Part shown: positions 42,562 to 50,981 of the stretch, piece after piece
Numbering within the stretch: position 1 is the first letter of the stretch
How the letters are laid out: each line of letters opens with the position of its first letter
Origin: Streptomyces lydicus
GTDB taxonomy: Bacteria > Actinomycetota > Actinomycetes > Streptomycetales > Streptomycetaceae
DNA length: 64,000 nt
Direction of reading: 5' to 3'
Assembly (NCBI RefSeq): GCF_001729485.1
Contig: NZ_CP017157.1
Span: forward strand, 2,790,001 to 2,854,000
Translations under genes and position numbers: made by a program
Notes under the pieces: model-generated
What the model saw: only the letters and a program-made list of their open reading frames with translations
Told to the model about the DNA's origin: nothing
The model's database searches: none

Positions 42562-43935
42562 TCAGTCCTCGTCGTACGACGAGGTGCCCTCGTCCAGCAG
42601 CGGCGGCTGGGCCTTGAGGTGGGCGGGGGCCATCGCGCGCAACGCGTGGTAGCCGCTGAGCACCACGATCGTGCCCAGCGCGATCCCGCTCAGCTCGAAG
42701 TTGTCGCTGATGTGCAGGCTGACGCCGCCGACGCCGATGATGATGCCCGCGGCGACCGGTACGAGGTTGAGCGGATTGCGCAGATCCACCTTGTTGTGCA
42801 CCCAGATCTGGGCGCCCAGCAGGCCGATCATGCCGTAGAGGATGACCGTGATGCCGCCCAGCACCCCGCCGGGGATCGCCGCCACCACCGCGCCGAACTT
42901 CGGGCACAGGCCGAACAGCAGGGCGAAGCCGGCCGCCGCCCAGTAGGCCGCGGTGGAGTAGACCCGGGTCGCCGCCATCACGCCGATGTTCTCGGAGTAG
43001 GTGGTGTTGGGCGGGCCGCCGAGCGCGGTGGAGAGCACCGAGGCGGCGCCGTCCGCGGAGATCGCGGTGCCGAGCTGGTCGTCCAGCGGGTCGCCGGTCA
43101 TCTCGCCGACCGCCTTGACATGTCCGGCGTTCTCCGCGACCAGCGCGATCACCACCGGCAGCGCGACCAGGATCGCCGACCACTGGAAGCTCGGGCCGTG
43201 GAAGTGCGGCAGGCCGATCCAGTCCGCCGTGCCGACCGCGGAGAAGTCCAGCCGCCAGTGGTCGGTGACCTTCCCCGCGCCGTTCACGGAGTGGATCATC
43301 CCGAAGAGCCGGTCGAAGACGAAGGAGACGACGTACCCGAAGACCAGCCCGAGGAAGATCGCGATACGGGACCAGAAGCCGCGCAGGCAGACCACCGAGA
43401 GTCCGGTGAACAGCATGGTCAGCAACGCCACCCACTGGTCCTGCGGCCAGTACGTGCTCGCCGTCACGGGCGCCAGGTTGAAGCCGATCAGCATCACCAC
43501 GGCGCCGGTGACCACCGGCGGCATCACGGCATGGATGATCCGCGCCCCGAACCACTGGACGGCCACGCCGACGAGGAACAGGGCGATCCCGACCACCAGT
43601 ACCGCGCCGGTCACCGTCGCGCTGGTCCCGCCCTGTGCCCGGATGACCGCGGCCACCCCGACGAACGACAGCGAACAGCCGAGGTACGACGGCACCCGGC
43701 CGCGGGTGGCCAGCAGGAAGATGACCGTGGCGACACCGGACATCATGATCGCGAGGTTGGGGTCGAGTCCCATCAGCACCGGAGCGACGAAACTCGCGCC
43801 GAACATGGCGACGACGTGCTGCGCGCCCAGTCCCACCGTGCGCGGCCACGACAGCCGCTCATCCGGTCTGACGACGGCTCCGGGGGCCGGATTGCGCCCG
43901 TCCCCATGAACGGTCCAGCGGACGCCCAGGCCCAT
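42562..43935 (-). CDS. NCS2 family uracil/xanthine permease
   Basis: 457 aa, about 12-14 transmembrane segments. QHVVAMFGASFVAPVLMGLDP, VALVAENAGHVKAVGEMTG (the NCS2 AENxG helix 8 motif with the substrate Glu) and GGPPNTTYSENIGVMAATRV (motif of helix 10) identify the uracil-xanthine subgroup. Likely a uracil:H+ symporter that salvages pyrimidine. Divergent from the thioesterase, with a 214-base shared upstream region holding a TAACAT -10 candidate near 43972 on the minus strand. Confidence 0.92.
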   Translation of the reverse strand: MGLGVRWTVHGDGRNPAPGAVVRPDERLSWPRTVGLGAQHVVAMFGASFVAPVLMGLDPNLAIMMSGVATVIFLLATRGRVPSYLGCSLSFVGVAAVIRAQGGTSATVTGAVLVVGIALFLVGVAVQWFGARIIHAVMPPVVTGAVVMLIGFNLAPVTASTYWPQDQWVALLTMLFTGLSVVCLRGFWSRIAIFLGLVFGYVVSFVFDRLFGMIHSVNGAGKVTDHWRLDFSAVGTADWIGLPHFHGPSFQWSAILVALPVVIALVAENAGHVKAVGEMTGDPLDDQLGTAISADGAASVLSTALGGPPNTTYSENIGVMAATRVYSTAAYWAAAGFALLFGLCPKFGAVVAAIPGGVLGGITVILYGMIGLLGAQIWVHNKVDLRNPLNLVPVAAGIIIGVGGVSLHISDNFELSGIALGTIVVLSGYHALRAMAPAHLKAQPPLLDEGTSSYDED

Positions 43936-44090
43936 GACTGCTCCACTTCTCCACGCGGTGATGACCGGGCAATGTTAGAGCGGCGTAAGTCCGCTTCGTC
44001 CCGGTATTGGATGGTCTGAGGTCGCTATGGCCTCGGTCACTGTCGCCCGTGGTGGGCGGTGGTCACACCGGCCCGCCGGGCAAAGCATTC

Positions 44091-44104
44091 TAAGCAGCCG
44101 CTTA
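44091..44104. promoter_or_regulatory. TAAGC-N4-GCTTA palindrome
   Basis: 14-base dyad 46 bases upstream of the thioesterase start. It resembles TetR-family operators often seen before acyl-CoA metabolism genes. No TetR gene is adjacent, so control would be in trans. Confidence 0.45.
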
Positions 44105-44149
44105 CGATTGCTCCGGCAAGCGCATCGAGCACCCCAGGAGCAACACCCC

Positions 44150-44644
44150 GTGAGCGTCGAACCCCGCCGGGCCGCCGGCCCCGTCCCCTACGGCCAACTG
44201 GTCCCCGTCACCGTCCACTTCGACGACCTCGATGCGCTCGGCATGCTCCACAACTCGCGCTACCCCCTGCTCGTCGAGCGCGCCTGGGCGGAGTACTGGC
44301 ACGGCCGCGGCTTCGGCTTCGACGGCGACTGGGCCGCCGCGGGCGACATGTGCAACGTCATCAAGGAGATGCGGGTCTCCTACGAGCGCTCCGTCACCAG
44401 CCCCGGCCGCTACGCCGCACACCTGTGGGTGGAACGCCTCGGCCGGACCGGCCTGACCTACGGCTTCCGGCTCTGCTCGGCCGACGGGACCGAGACCTAC
44501 GCGCACGGCCACCGGGTGCTGGTCCGCGTCGACGCGGGAACGCTGCGCCCCACCCCGTGGTCGGACCGGGCCCGCGCCATCGCGGCGGAGCTGCTCCGCC
44601 CCGCGGCCGACGGGGCGGACGCGACGGGCGCGGAGGCCGCCTGA
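44150..44644 (+). CDS. Acyl-CoA thioesterase (4HBT hotdog family)
   Basis: 164 aa, single hotdog domain. VTVHFDDLDALGMLHNSRYPLLVERAWAEYW is the 4-hydroxybenzoyl-CoA thioesterase/YbgC motif with the catalytic Asp (DALGMLHN region). GTG 44150 has AGGAG 9 bases upstream; the longer frame start at 44027 has no site. A hairpin terminator follows. The substrate is probably an acyl-CoA but is not determined. Confidence 0.85.
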   Translation: MSVEPRRAAGPVPYGQLVPVTVHFDDLDALGMLHNSRYPLLVERAWAEYWHGRGFGFDGDWAAAGDMCNVIKEMRVSYERSVTSPGRYAAHLWVERLGRTGLTYGFRLCSADGTETYAHGHRVLVRVDAGTLRPTPWSDRARAIAAELLRPAADGADATGAEAA

Positions 44645-44656
44645 GGCACGGGCCGG

Positions 44657-44690
44657 CCGGCGGCCCGCATGCTGCGCCCCGGGCCGCCGG
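44657..44690. terminator. Convergent terminator
   Basis: Perfect 11-bp arms (44657-44667 with 44680-44690) between the thioesterase and the leftward MFS gene. Confidence 0.75.
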
Positions 44691-44705
44691 TGGGTGCCGG
44701 CGGGC

Positions 44706-45938
44706 TCAGGACCGCTCCAGCTCGCCGGCCGCCGCCGGCGCGCCGGACGCGGTCCGGACCGGGACCCGCAGCACCCCGGCGCCCCCGACCAGCCCGCACG
44801 CCAGCGCGGTGACCAGCGCGAACGACACCGTCAGCGACGACGCCTGGGCGATGCCGCCGATCGCGGACGGGGCGATCAGCCCCGAGGTGTAGGTGATCGT
44901 GGCGACGCCCGCGATCGCCTGGCTGGGGGCCGGACCGCTGCGCCCGGCCGCCGCGAACGCCAGCGGGACCACCACCGCGATCCCGAGGCCCATCAGGCCG
45001 AACCCGGTCATCGCCGTCGCGGGGTGCCGCGCGAGGACGACCAGCAGCCCGCCGGCCGCCGCCAGCGCCCCGCCGGCCCGTACGGTGCGCACCGCGCCGA
45101 AGCGTGCCACCGCCTTGTCGCCGGCCAGCCGCGCGGCGGCCATCGTGCAGGCGAACGCGGTGGTCGACGCGGCCGCCAGGCCCGGATCGGTGCCCAGCCG
45201 GTCGCGGAGGTAGACCGCCGACCAGTCCAGACCGGCGCCCTCGGCGAACACCGCGCAGAACCCCACGGCCCCGATGACCAGCGCCGACCTGGGCGGCAGC
45301 GCGAAGCGCGGGGGCGGGTGCTCCTCGGGGGCGCTGCGCAGGTCCAGTACGTCCCGGCAGGCGAGCGCGCCGAGCAGGGTCAGGACGAGGGCCGCCCCGG
45401 CCAGATGGAGCCGGGCGTCCCAGCCGGCGTGTGCGGCGACGGTGCCGGCCGCCGAGCCCAGCAGCGCACCCACGCTCCACATGCCGTGCAGCCCCGACAT
45501 GATCGGCCGGCCCAGCCGGTCCTCGGTCTCCACCCCCAGCGCGTTCATCGCGACGTCCGCCGTGCCGGAGGCCGCGCCGTACACCAGCAGCGCCGGGCAC
45601 AGCGCGTACAGGCCGGGGGAGAGGGCGGGCAGGACCAGCGACAGGGTCCACAGGGCGAGCAGCCCGCGCAGTGCGGCGCGGGCGCCGAAGCGGTGGCTGA
45701 TCCGGCCGGCGAGCGGCATCGCCAGGGAGGCGCCGATCGCCGGGAAGGCCAGGGCCAGCCCGAGTTGGCCGGGGGAGAGGGCGGTGTGGTCCTGGATCCA
45801 GGGGATGCGGGTGGCGAAGTTGCCGGTGACCGAGCCGTGGATCAGGAAGACCGCGGCCACGGCCCAACGGGCCCGGCGCAGGTCGCCGCGGGGGTGGGGG
45901 AGGGGGGTGACGTCATGGGGGACGTCGTTGCCGACCAT
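44706..45938 (-). CDS. MFS transporter (YbjJ-like, 12 TM)
   Basis: 410 aa. About 12 hydrophobic helices, motif A-like AGRISHRFGARAALRGLLAL after helix 2, WIQDHTALSPGQLGLAL at the N-terminus, GTADVAMNALGVETEDRLGRPIMSGLHGMWSVGALLG in the fourth to fifth helix. These are features of YbjJ/FucP-like carriers, which often move sugars. Divergent from a ROK regulator with an inverted repeat between them, so sugar-linked control is likely. ATG 45938 is chosen because the upstream extension overlaps the operator. Confidence 0.85.
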   Translation of the reverse strand: MVGNDVPHDVTPLPHPRGDLRRARWAVAAVFLIHGSVTGNFATRIPWIQDHTALSPGQLGLALAFPAIGASLAMPLAGRISHRFGARAALRGLLALWTLSLVLPALSPGLYALCPALLVYGAASGTADVAMNALGVETEDRLGRPIMSGLHGMWSVGALLGSAAGTVAAHAGWDARLHLAGAALVLTLLGALACRDVLDLRSAPEEHPPPRFALPPRSALVIGAVGFCAVFAEGAGLDWSAVYLRDRLGTDPGLAAASTTAFACTMAAARLAGDKAVARFGAVRTVRAGGALAAAGGLLVVLARHPATAMTGFGLMGLGIAVVVPLAFAAAGRSGPAPSQAIAGVATITYTSGLIAPSAIGGIAQASSLTVSFALVTALACGLVGGAGVLRVPVRTASGAPAAAGELERS

Positions 45939-45949
45939 GGGTGAAAAAC

Positions 45950-45970
45950 TATCAGGAACCCTGCCTGATA
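45950..45970. promoter_or_regulatory. Inverted repeat between MFS and ROK genes
   Basis: TATCAGG-N7-CCTGATA, perfect 7-base arms, in the 70-base divergent gap. Probable ROK operator controlling both genes; it lies 12 bases from the MFS start codon. Confidence 0.7.
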
Positions 45971-46008
45971 ATAAGAGTTCCGGACCCGCGGGGTGACAGA
46001 ATCCCGCC

Positions 46009-47241
46009 ATGCACCCACCGCGCGCGGCGGCCGCCGGCCGTACCGCCTCCCCGGCCACCGCACGACTGATCAACGACCGGCTCGCCCTGCAACTCCTGCA
46101 GTCCGAAGGCCCCCTGACGGCCGGTCAGCTGAAGGCGCTGACCGGACTGTCCCGGCCGACCGTCGCGGACCTCGTCGAGCGCCTCCAGGAGGCCGGACTG
46201 ATCACCGTGGTCGGCGAGAGCGGTGCGCAGCGGCGCGGACCCAACGCCCGGCTGTACGGCATCGTGGCCGACCGCGCCCACCTCGTCGGCCTCGATCTGC
46301 GCGCGCACGGCGTCACCGTCGCGGTCGCCGACCTCCTGGGGCGGGTACGCGCCGAACGCAGCGCCCCCGTCGCTCCGGACGACGCCCCCGGCACCGCCGT
46401 CGCCACCGCGCTCGCCGCGGTGGACGCGGCCCTCGCCGCGGCGGGCGCCGACCGTCCGCACACCGTCGCGGTCGGCGCCCCCGGCCTCGTCGACCCGGCC
46501 ACCGGGCGGTTCGGCGGCAGCGACCGGCTCCCCACCTGGCACGCCGCCGTCGTCGCCGAGCTGCGCGCCCGGACGTCCGCACCGGTCCTGCTGGAGAACG
46601 AGGTCAACCTCGCCGCCCTCGCCGAGCAGCGCGAGGGCGCGGCCCGCGACCACGACACCTTCGTACTGCTCTGGCTCGGCCACGGCACCGGCGCCGCCGT
46701 CGTCCTGGACGGCACCCTGCGCCGGGGCGCCTCCGGCGGAGCCGGCGAGATCGGCTTCCTGCCGGTCCCCGGCACCGGCGCCCTGCCGTCCGCCACCGAC
46801 TGCGACGGTGGCTTCCACGCCCTCGTCGACTCCGCCGCGATCACCGCCCTCGCGGCGGAACACGGCATCGAGCCCCCGCCGGACGGCGTGCCCGGCGACG
46901 GCCCCCTCGCCGACGCCCCGCCCGCCGAGGCCCTCCTCCGTACCGCACTGGCCGCCGAGGACACCGGCGCCGCCTTCCTCGACGCGCTGGCCGCGCGGAT
47001 CGCCCTGGGCGCGGCGGCGGTCTGCGCGGTGCTCGACCCCGGCTGTGTGGTCCTCGGCGGCGAGATCGGCCGGGCCGGCGGCGAGCCGCTCGCCGACCGG
47101 GTCGCGGACCGGCTCGCCCGGCTCTCCCCGCTGCGCACCGCCGTACGGGCGGGCACCGTCGGCGGCCGGGCGGTGCTGCGCGGCGCGGTGCTCGCCGCCC
47201 GCGACGCGGCGCAGAACGAGCTGTTCGCCCCGGCCGGCTGA
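46009..47241 (+). CDS. ROK family transcriptional regulator
   Basis: 410 aa. A MarR-like HTH at about residues 20-65 (LINDRLALQLLQSEGPLTAGQLKALTGLSRPTVADLVERLQEAGLI) precedes the ROK sugar-kinase-like fold (HTVAVGAPGLVDPATG, LLENEVNLAALAEQ, LLWLGHGTGAAVVLDG, GGAGEIGFLP). The usual ROK zinc motif CxCGxxGC is not seen; only TDCDGGF occurs at that place. It is therefore a degenerate ROK repressor that may bind a sugar without phosphorylating it. Likely controls the divergent MFS gene. Confidence 0.9.
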   Translation: MHPPRAAAAGRTASPATARLINDRLALQLLQSEGPLTAGQLKALTGLSRPTVADLVERLQEAGLITVVGESGAQRRGPNARLYGIVADRAHLVGLDLRAHGVTVAVADLLGRVRAERSAPVAPDDAPGTAVATALAAVDAALAAAGADRPHTVAVGAPGLVDPATGRFGGSDRLPTWHAAVVAELRARTSAPVLLENEVNLAALAEQREGAARDHDTFVLLWLGHGTGAAVVLDGTLRRGASGGAGEIGFLPVPGTGALPSATDCDGGFHALVDSAAITALAAEHGIEPPPDGVPGDGPLADAPPAEALLRTALAAEDTGAAFLDALAARIALGAAAVCAVLDPGCVVLGGEIGRAGGEPLADRVADRLARLSPLRTAVRAGTVGGRAVLRGAVLAARDAAQNELFAPAG

Positions 47242-47248
47242 GCGCCCG

Positions 47249-48043
47249 TCACCCCCGGCGCCGGCTGCCCGCCCGCTCGCCGCTCACCCGCTCCGCGAGG
47301 AACTCGGCGTAGGTCCGCCGCCCGTCGGCGTGCTCCGGCGTGAGGAGCCCGCCGCGGCGCATGGCGGCCGCGCCCGCCCCCGGCAGCCACAGCGGCGCCA
47401 GCAGCCGGCGCCGTCCGCCCGCCTCCAGCGTCGCGCGGACGAGCTCCCGGGCCGGGAGCACCTCGGGGCCGCCCAGGTCCGTGACCCGCCCGGCCGGTGC
47501 GCCGGCCGCCAACTCCGCGAGCCGGGCCGCCACTTCGCGCACCTCGACCGGCTGCACCCGGACGCCCGTCGGCACCGGCACCACCGGCGACCGGGCACCC
47601 GCCTTGACGACCTGGAGCACCAAATCGTGGAACTGCGTCGTCCGCAGCACCGTCCAGCCGATGCCGGAGTCCTCGATCAGCCGCTCCACCGCGAGCTTGG
47701 TCCGGTAGTAGCCGAGCGGCACCCGGTCCACGCCGACGATCGAGATGTACACCAGGTGCGGCACGCCCACCGCCCTGGCCGCGTCGATGAGGTGCCCGGC
47801 CGCCTCCGCGTCGCCGCCGGAGGGTGTCGAGGCGCAGTGCACGACCGCGTCCACCCCCGCCAGCGCCTCATGCAGGCCGGTGGCGTCCTGCAGGTCGACG
47901 GCGTGCGACCGCAGCCGGGGCCGCTCGGCGCCGGTGTGCGGCCGCCGGCTCAGCGAGTGGACGTCGTGGCCGTCGTCGAGCAGCCGGTCGATCAGGGGCC
48001 GCCCGAGCGTGCCCGTGCCGCCGGTCACCAGGATTGTCGCCAT
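47249..48043 (-). CDS. Atypical SDR / NAD(P)H-binding protein (NmrA-like)
   Basis: 264 aa. Motif TGGTGTLG at about residues 6-13 with SRRP as NADP-favouring arginines, then DAVVHCAS, the VYISIVGVDRVPLGYYRTKLAVERLIEDS block (YYRTK at the catalytic place) and TVLRTTQFHDL. Typical of complex I NDUFA9-like or NmrA proteins in actinobacteria. Ends 7 bases from the convergent ROK gene. AAGGA precedes the alternative starts GTG 48046 and ATG 48043. Substrate unknown. Confidence 0.85.
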   Translation of the reverse strand: MATILVTGGTGTLGRPLIDRLLDDGHDVHSLSRRPHTGAERPRLRSHAVDLQDATGLHEALAGVDAVVHCASTPSGGDAEAAGHLIDAARAVGVPHLVYISIVGVDRVPLGYYRTKLAVERLIEDSGIGWTVLRTTQFHDLVLQVVKAGARSPVVPVPTGVRVQPVEVREVAARLAELAAGAPAGRVTDLGGPEVLPARELVRATLEAGGRRRLLAPLWLPGAGAAAMRRGGLLTPEHADGRRTYAEFLAERVSGERAGSRRRG

Positions 48044-48245
48044 CACGGATCATTCCTTGAGGTGGATGCGTATCTGGAGAGCGCGCGCCCCTGGGGGAGC
48101 GCAGCCCGTTCCCGCTATGACGGATCACCCGGCCCCTACGTGACATCGCGCCGCGCCGGAAGCTGTGAGGCAGCCCACAGCGCTTCGCCCGCATGGGCCA
48201 CGATCGGCCGTGGCAGACTGAAGCTGTACTGACATAACAGCAGCA

Positions 48246-48372
48246 GCGCACTCCGGGGTCGGTGTAATTCCGAACCGGCGGTAACAGTCCGCGACCCGTC
48301 CGCAGCCAGCGGCCGGTTGAGCAGGTGAAATTCCTGCACCGACGGTGAAAGTCCGGATGGGAGGCAGTGCGC
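48246..48372 (+). ncRNA. FMN riboswitch (RFN element)
   Basis: The closing stem GCGCACT/AGTGCGC is at 48246-48252 and 48366-48372. Between lie the invariant segments GGGGTCGGTG, AACCGGCGGT, ACAGTCCGCGACCC, GGTTGAGCAGGTGAAATTCC (split over loop 3), ACCGACGGTGAAAGTCCGGA and TGGGAGG, all in order. This is a full-consensus RFN aptamer. It should lower rib operon expression when FMN is high. Confidence 0.97.
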
Positions 48373-48420
48373 GGCGGGCGAGCTTCGGTACACCGCCGTC
48401 GGCGGCGCGTTCGGTTTTTC
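48373..48420 (+). terminator. Likely expression platform of the FMN riboswitch
   Basis: A CCGCC-GTC-GGCGG hairpin (48401-48413 region) followed shortly by TTTTT (48414-48418) looks like a transcription terminator. The preceding CGGCGGGC (48373-48380) could pair with the CCGCCG as anti-terminator. Confidence 0.5.
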
Positions 48421-48527
48421 GTTTTCCGGGCGACTCCTCTTCGCGGCTCGGTGTTCCCGTTGTGTCGTTTCCGCTTCTGTCGTCCAGACAGCCCCGGAGT
48501 CCGTGCCCGATGAGGCAGGAGGACCCG

Positions 48528-49655
48528 GTGGCCACCGCAGCCCCCGTCGAGACCGCGGCGATGCGCCGAGCCATCGAGCTCGCCGCGCGCGGCCTCGGGC
48601 ACACCAGCCCCAACCCCGTCGTCGGGTGTGTCGTCCTGGACGCCGAGGGCCGTACGGCCGGCGAAGGCTGGCACGAACGGGCCGGCGGGCCGCACGCCGA
48701 GGTCCACGCGCTGCGCGCGGCGGGCGAACGGGCCCGGGGCGGCACCGCCGTCGTCACCCTCGAACCCTGCAACCACACCGGCCGCACCGGCCCCTGCGCC
48801 CGGGCGCTGATCGACGCCGGCGTGGCCCGCGTGGTCTACGCCGTCGCCGACCCCACCCCGACCGCCACCGGCGGCGCCGCCACCCTCGCCGCCGCCGGCA
48901 TCGACATCGAGGGCGGACTGCTCGCCGACGAGGCGGCGGCCGGCAACGAAGCCTGGCTGACCTCCGTGCTCCGCGGCCGGCCCTTCGTGCTGTGGAAGTA
49001 CGCCGCCACCCTGGACGGCCGGATCGCCGCCGCGGACGGCACCAGCCGCTGGATCTCCTCGCCCGAATCGCGCGCCGACGTGCACCGGCTGCGGGCCGCC
49101 GCGGACGCCGTGATCGTCGGCTCCGGCACCGCCCGGGCCGACGACCCGCAGCTCGGCGCCCGGATCAGCGGGCTGTCCGACGACGAGGTCAGCCAGCCGC
49201 TGCGGGTCGTCGTCGACTCCGGCGCCACCGCCGTGAAGGCCGGCGCCCGCGTCCTGGACGGCACCGCCCCCACCCTCATCGCGGTCGCCGAGGACGCCGA
49301 CGCCGCCCACCTCGACGGGCTCGCCCCGCTGGTGCGGCTGCCGCGCGCCGCCGACCGGCGGGGCCTGCACATCCCCGCCCTCCTCCAGGCGCTCCATCAG
49401 CGCGACGTGCGCTCCGTCCTGCTCGAAGGCGGCCCCACGCTGGCCGGTGCGTTCCTCGCCGCCCGGGTCGTCGACAAGGTCGTCGGCTACCTCGCGCCGG
49501 TACTGCTCGGCGCCGGACCGGCCGCCGTCGGCGACGCCGGAATCACCACCATCGCCCAGGCGTTGCGGCTGGACGTGACCGACGTCGCACGGCTCGGCCC
49601 CGACCTGCGCATCACCGCCACGCCGCTCCGCCCCGCCCTCCACGAGGAGAACTGA
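48528..49655 (+). CDS. ribD: Bifunctional diaminohydroxyphosphoribosylaminopyrimidine deaminase / reductase RibD
   Basis: 375 aa. The deaminase half has the zinc motif GGPHAEVHAL and LEPCNHTGRTGPC; the reductase half from about residue 150 has KYAATLDGRIAAADGTSRWIS and VLLEGGPTLAGAF. It performs steps 2 and 3 of riboflavin synthesis. GTG 48528 is chosen for AGGAGG 5 bases upstream; ATG 48510 is possible. First gene after the FMN riboswitch. Confidence 0.95.
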   Translation: MATAAPVETAAMRRAIELAARGLGHTSPNPVVGCVVLDAEGRTAGEGWHERAGGPHAEVHALRAAGERARGGTAVVTLEPCNHTGRTGPCARALIDAGVARVVYAVADPTPTATGGAATLAAAGIDIEGGLLADEAAAGNEAWLTSVLRGRPFVLWKYAATLDGRIAAADGTSRWISSPESRADVHRLRAAADAVIVGSGTARADDPQLGARISGLSDDEVSQPLRVVVDSGATAVKAGARVLDGTAPTLIAVAEDADAAHLDGLAPLVRLPRAADRRGLHIPALLQALHQRDVRSVLLEGGPTLAGAFLAARVVDKVVGYLAPVLLGAGPAAVGDAGITTIAQALRLDVTDVARLGPDLRITATPLRPALHEEN

Positions 49656-49656
49656 A

Positions 49657-50328
49657 GTGTTCACCGGAATCGTCGAAGAACTGGGTGAGGTCGTCGCCAT
49701 CGAGCACCTCGGTGACGCTGCCTCGGCCACCGCCGGGGGTGCCCCCGGCAGCGCCGCCCGGTTCCGTCTGCGCGGCCCCGTCGTCACCGAGGACGCCAAG
49801 CACGGCGACTCGATCGCCGTCAACGGCGTCTGTCTGACGGTCGTGGACACCGCCGACGGGGAGTTCACCGCCGATGTGATGGCCGAGACGCTGAACCGCT
49901 CCAGCCTGGGCGTGCTGGCCACCGGCTCGCGGGTCAACCTGGAGCGCCCCATGGCGCTCGGCGGACGGCTCGGCGGTCACCTCGTCCAGGGCCACGTCGA
50001 CGGCACCGGCACCATCGTCGAGCGCACCCCCGCGGAGCACTGGGAACTCGTCAAGGTCGCGCTGCCGGCCGCGCTGTCCCGCTACGTCGTCGAGAAGGGC
50101 TCCATCACCGTCGACGGCGTCAGCCTCACCGTCGTCGACGCCGGTGACGACTACTTCACCATCAGCCTCATCCCCACCACCCTCGCCCTGACCACCCTGG
50201 GCATCAAGAAGGCGGGCGACCCCGTCAACCTCGAGGTCGACGTCCTCGCCAAGTACGTCGAGCGGCTCCTCGGCCGCGGCTCCGACGACCTCAGGGACCT
50301 CGACGACATCAAGGAGATGGACCGGTGA
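49657..50328 (+). CDS. ribE: Riboflavin synthase alpha subunit
   Basis: 223 aa. Two lumazine-binding repeats: [12 protein letters not shown] ... [14 protein letters not shown] and [13 protein letters not shown] ... [14 protein letters not shown]. It dismutates dimethylribityllumazine to riboflavin. An extra [15 protein letters not shown] stretch near residue 25 interrupts the first repeat; its DNA is an 18-base palindrome (49732-49749). Starts at GTG one base after ribD ends; GAGGAGAA lies 8 bases before. Overlaps the next gene by 4 bases. Confidence 0.96.
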   Translation: MFTGIVEELGEVVAIEHLGDAASATAGGAPGSAARFRLRGPVVTEDAKHGDSIAVNGVCLTVVDTADGEFTADVMAETLNRSSLGVLATGSRVNLERPMALGGRLGGHLVQGHVDGTGTIVERTPAEHWELVKVALPAALSRYVVEKGSITVDGVSLTVVDAGDDYFTISLIPTTLALTTLGIKKAGDPVNLEVDVLAKYVERLLGRGSDDLRDLDDIKEMDR

Positions 50329-50981
50329 GCGTCCTCGACCCGCTGAACGGCGTGGCCTTCACGGCCTTCGGACAGCACGTCATCTGGTCGGACATGATCG
50401 GCAACACCGTCGGTCTGGCCGCCCTGGCCCTCGGCTGGCGGCGCTCCATATGGACCTGGCCCGCCCAGTTCCTCTCCGGCGTCATCCTCGTCGCGGCCTA
50501 CGCCTCCGCCCACCTCAGCGGCGGCGTGGGCAAGCAACTCCTCGTCATCGGCGTGGCGTTGTGGGGCTGGCGGCAGTGGCAGCGCGGCCGCCGGCAGGCC
50601 CAGGACGGTTCGATCGCCGTCCGCTTCGCCGGCCGGCGCGAGCGCGGTCTGCTGCTCGCCGGCACCGCCCTGGGCACCGCCGCCGTCGGCGGTCTGTTCA
50701 CCCTCGTCCCGCAGCTGTCCTGGAACCCCTGGCCGGACGCCTACATCTTCGTCGGCACGCTCGCCGCGATGGTGGCCCAGGCCCGCGGCCTGGTCGAGTT
50801 CTGGTTCGCCTGGCTGCTGGTCGACGTGGTCGGCGTGCCGCTCGCCTTCAGCAGCGGCCTCGTCTTCTCCGGCTTCGTCTACGTCGTCTATCTCGCCCTC
50901 GTCGTGTGGGGCATGCGCGACTGGTGGCTGCGCTCGCGGGCCGCCGCCGACCGCACCGTCCTGGAAGGAGCAGCGGCATGA
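50325..50981 (+). CDS. ribM: Riboflavin transporter RibM (PnuX, PnuC family)
   Basis: 218 aa, 6-7 transmembrane segments in a PnuC fold ([64 protein letters not shown]). PnuC proteins usually import nicotinamide riboside. The copy in actinobacterial rib operons (RibM/PnuX) has been shown to carry riboflavin. Placement between ribE and ribBA under an FMN riboswitch supports that. GTGA overlap with ribE and ATGA overlap with ribBA. Confidence 0.88.
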   Translation: MSVLDPLNGVAFTAFGQHVIWSDMIGNTVGLAALALGWRRSIWTWPAQFLSGVILVAAYASAHLSGGVGKQLLVIGVALWGWRQWQRGRRQAQDGSIAVRFAGRRERGLLLAGTALGTAAVGGLFTLVPQLSWNPWPDAYIFVGTLAAMVAQARGLVEFWFAWLLVDVVGVPLAFSSGLVFSGFVYVVYLALVVWGMRDWWLRSRAAADRTVLEGAAA

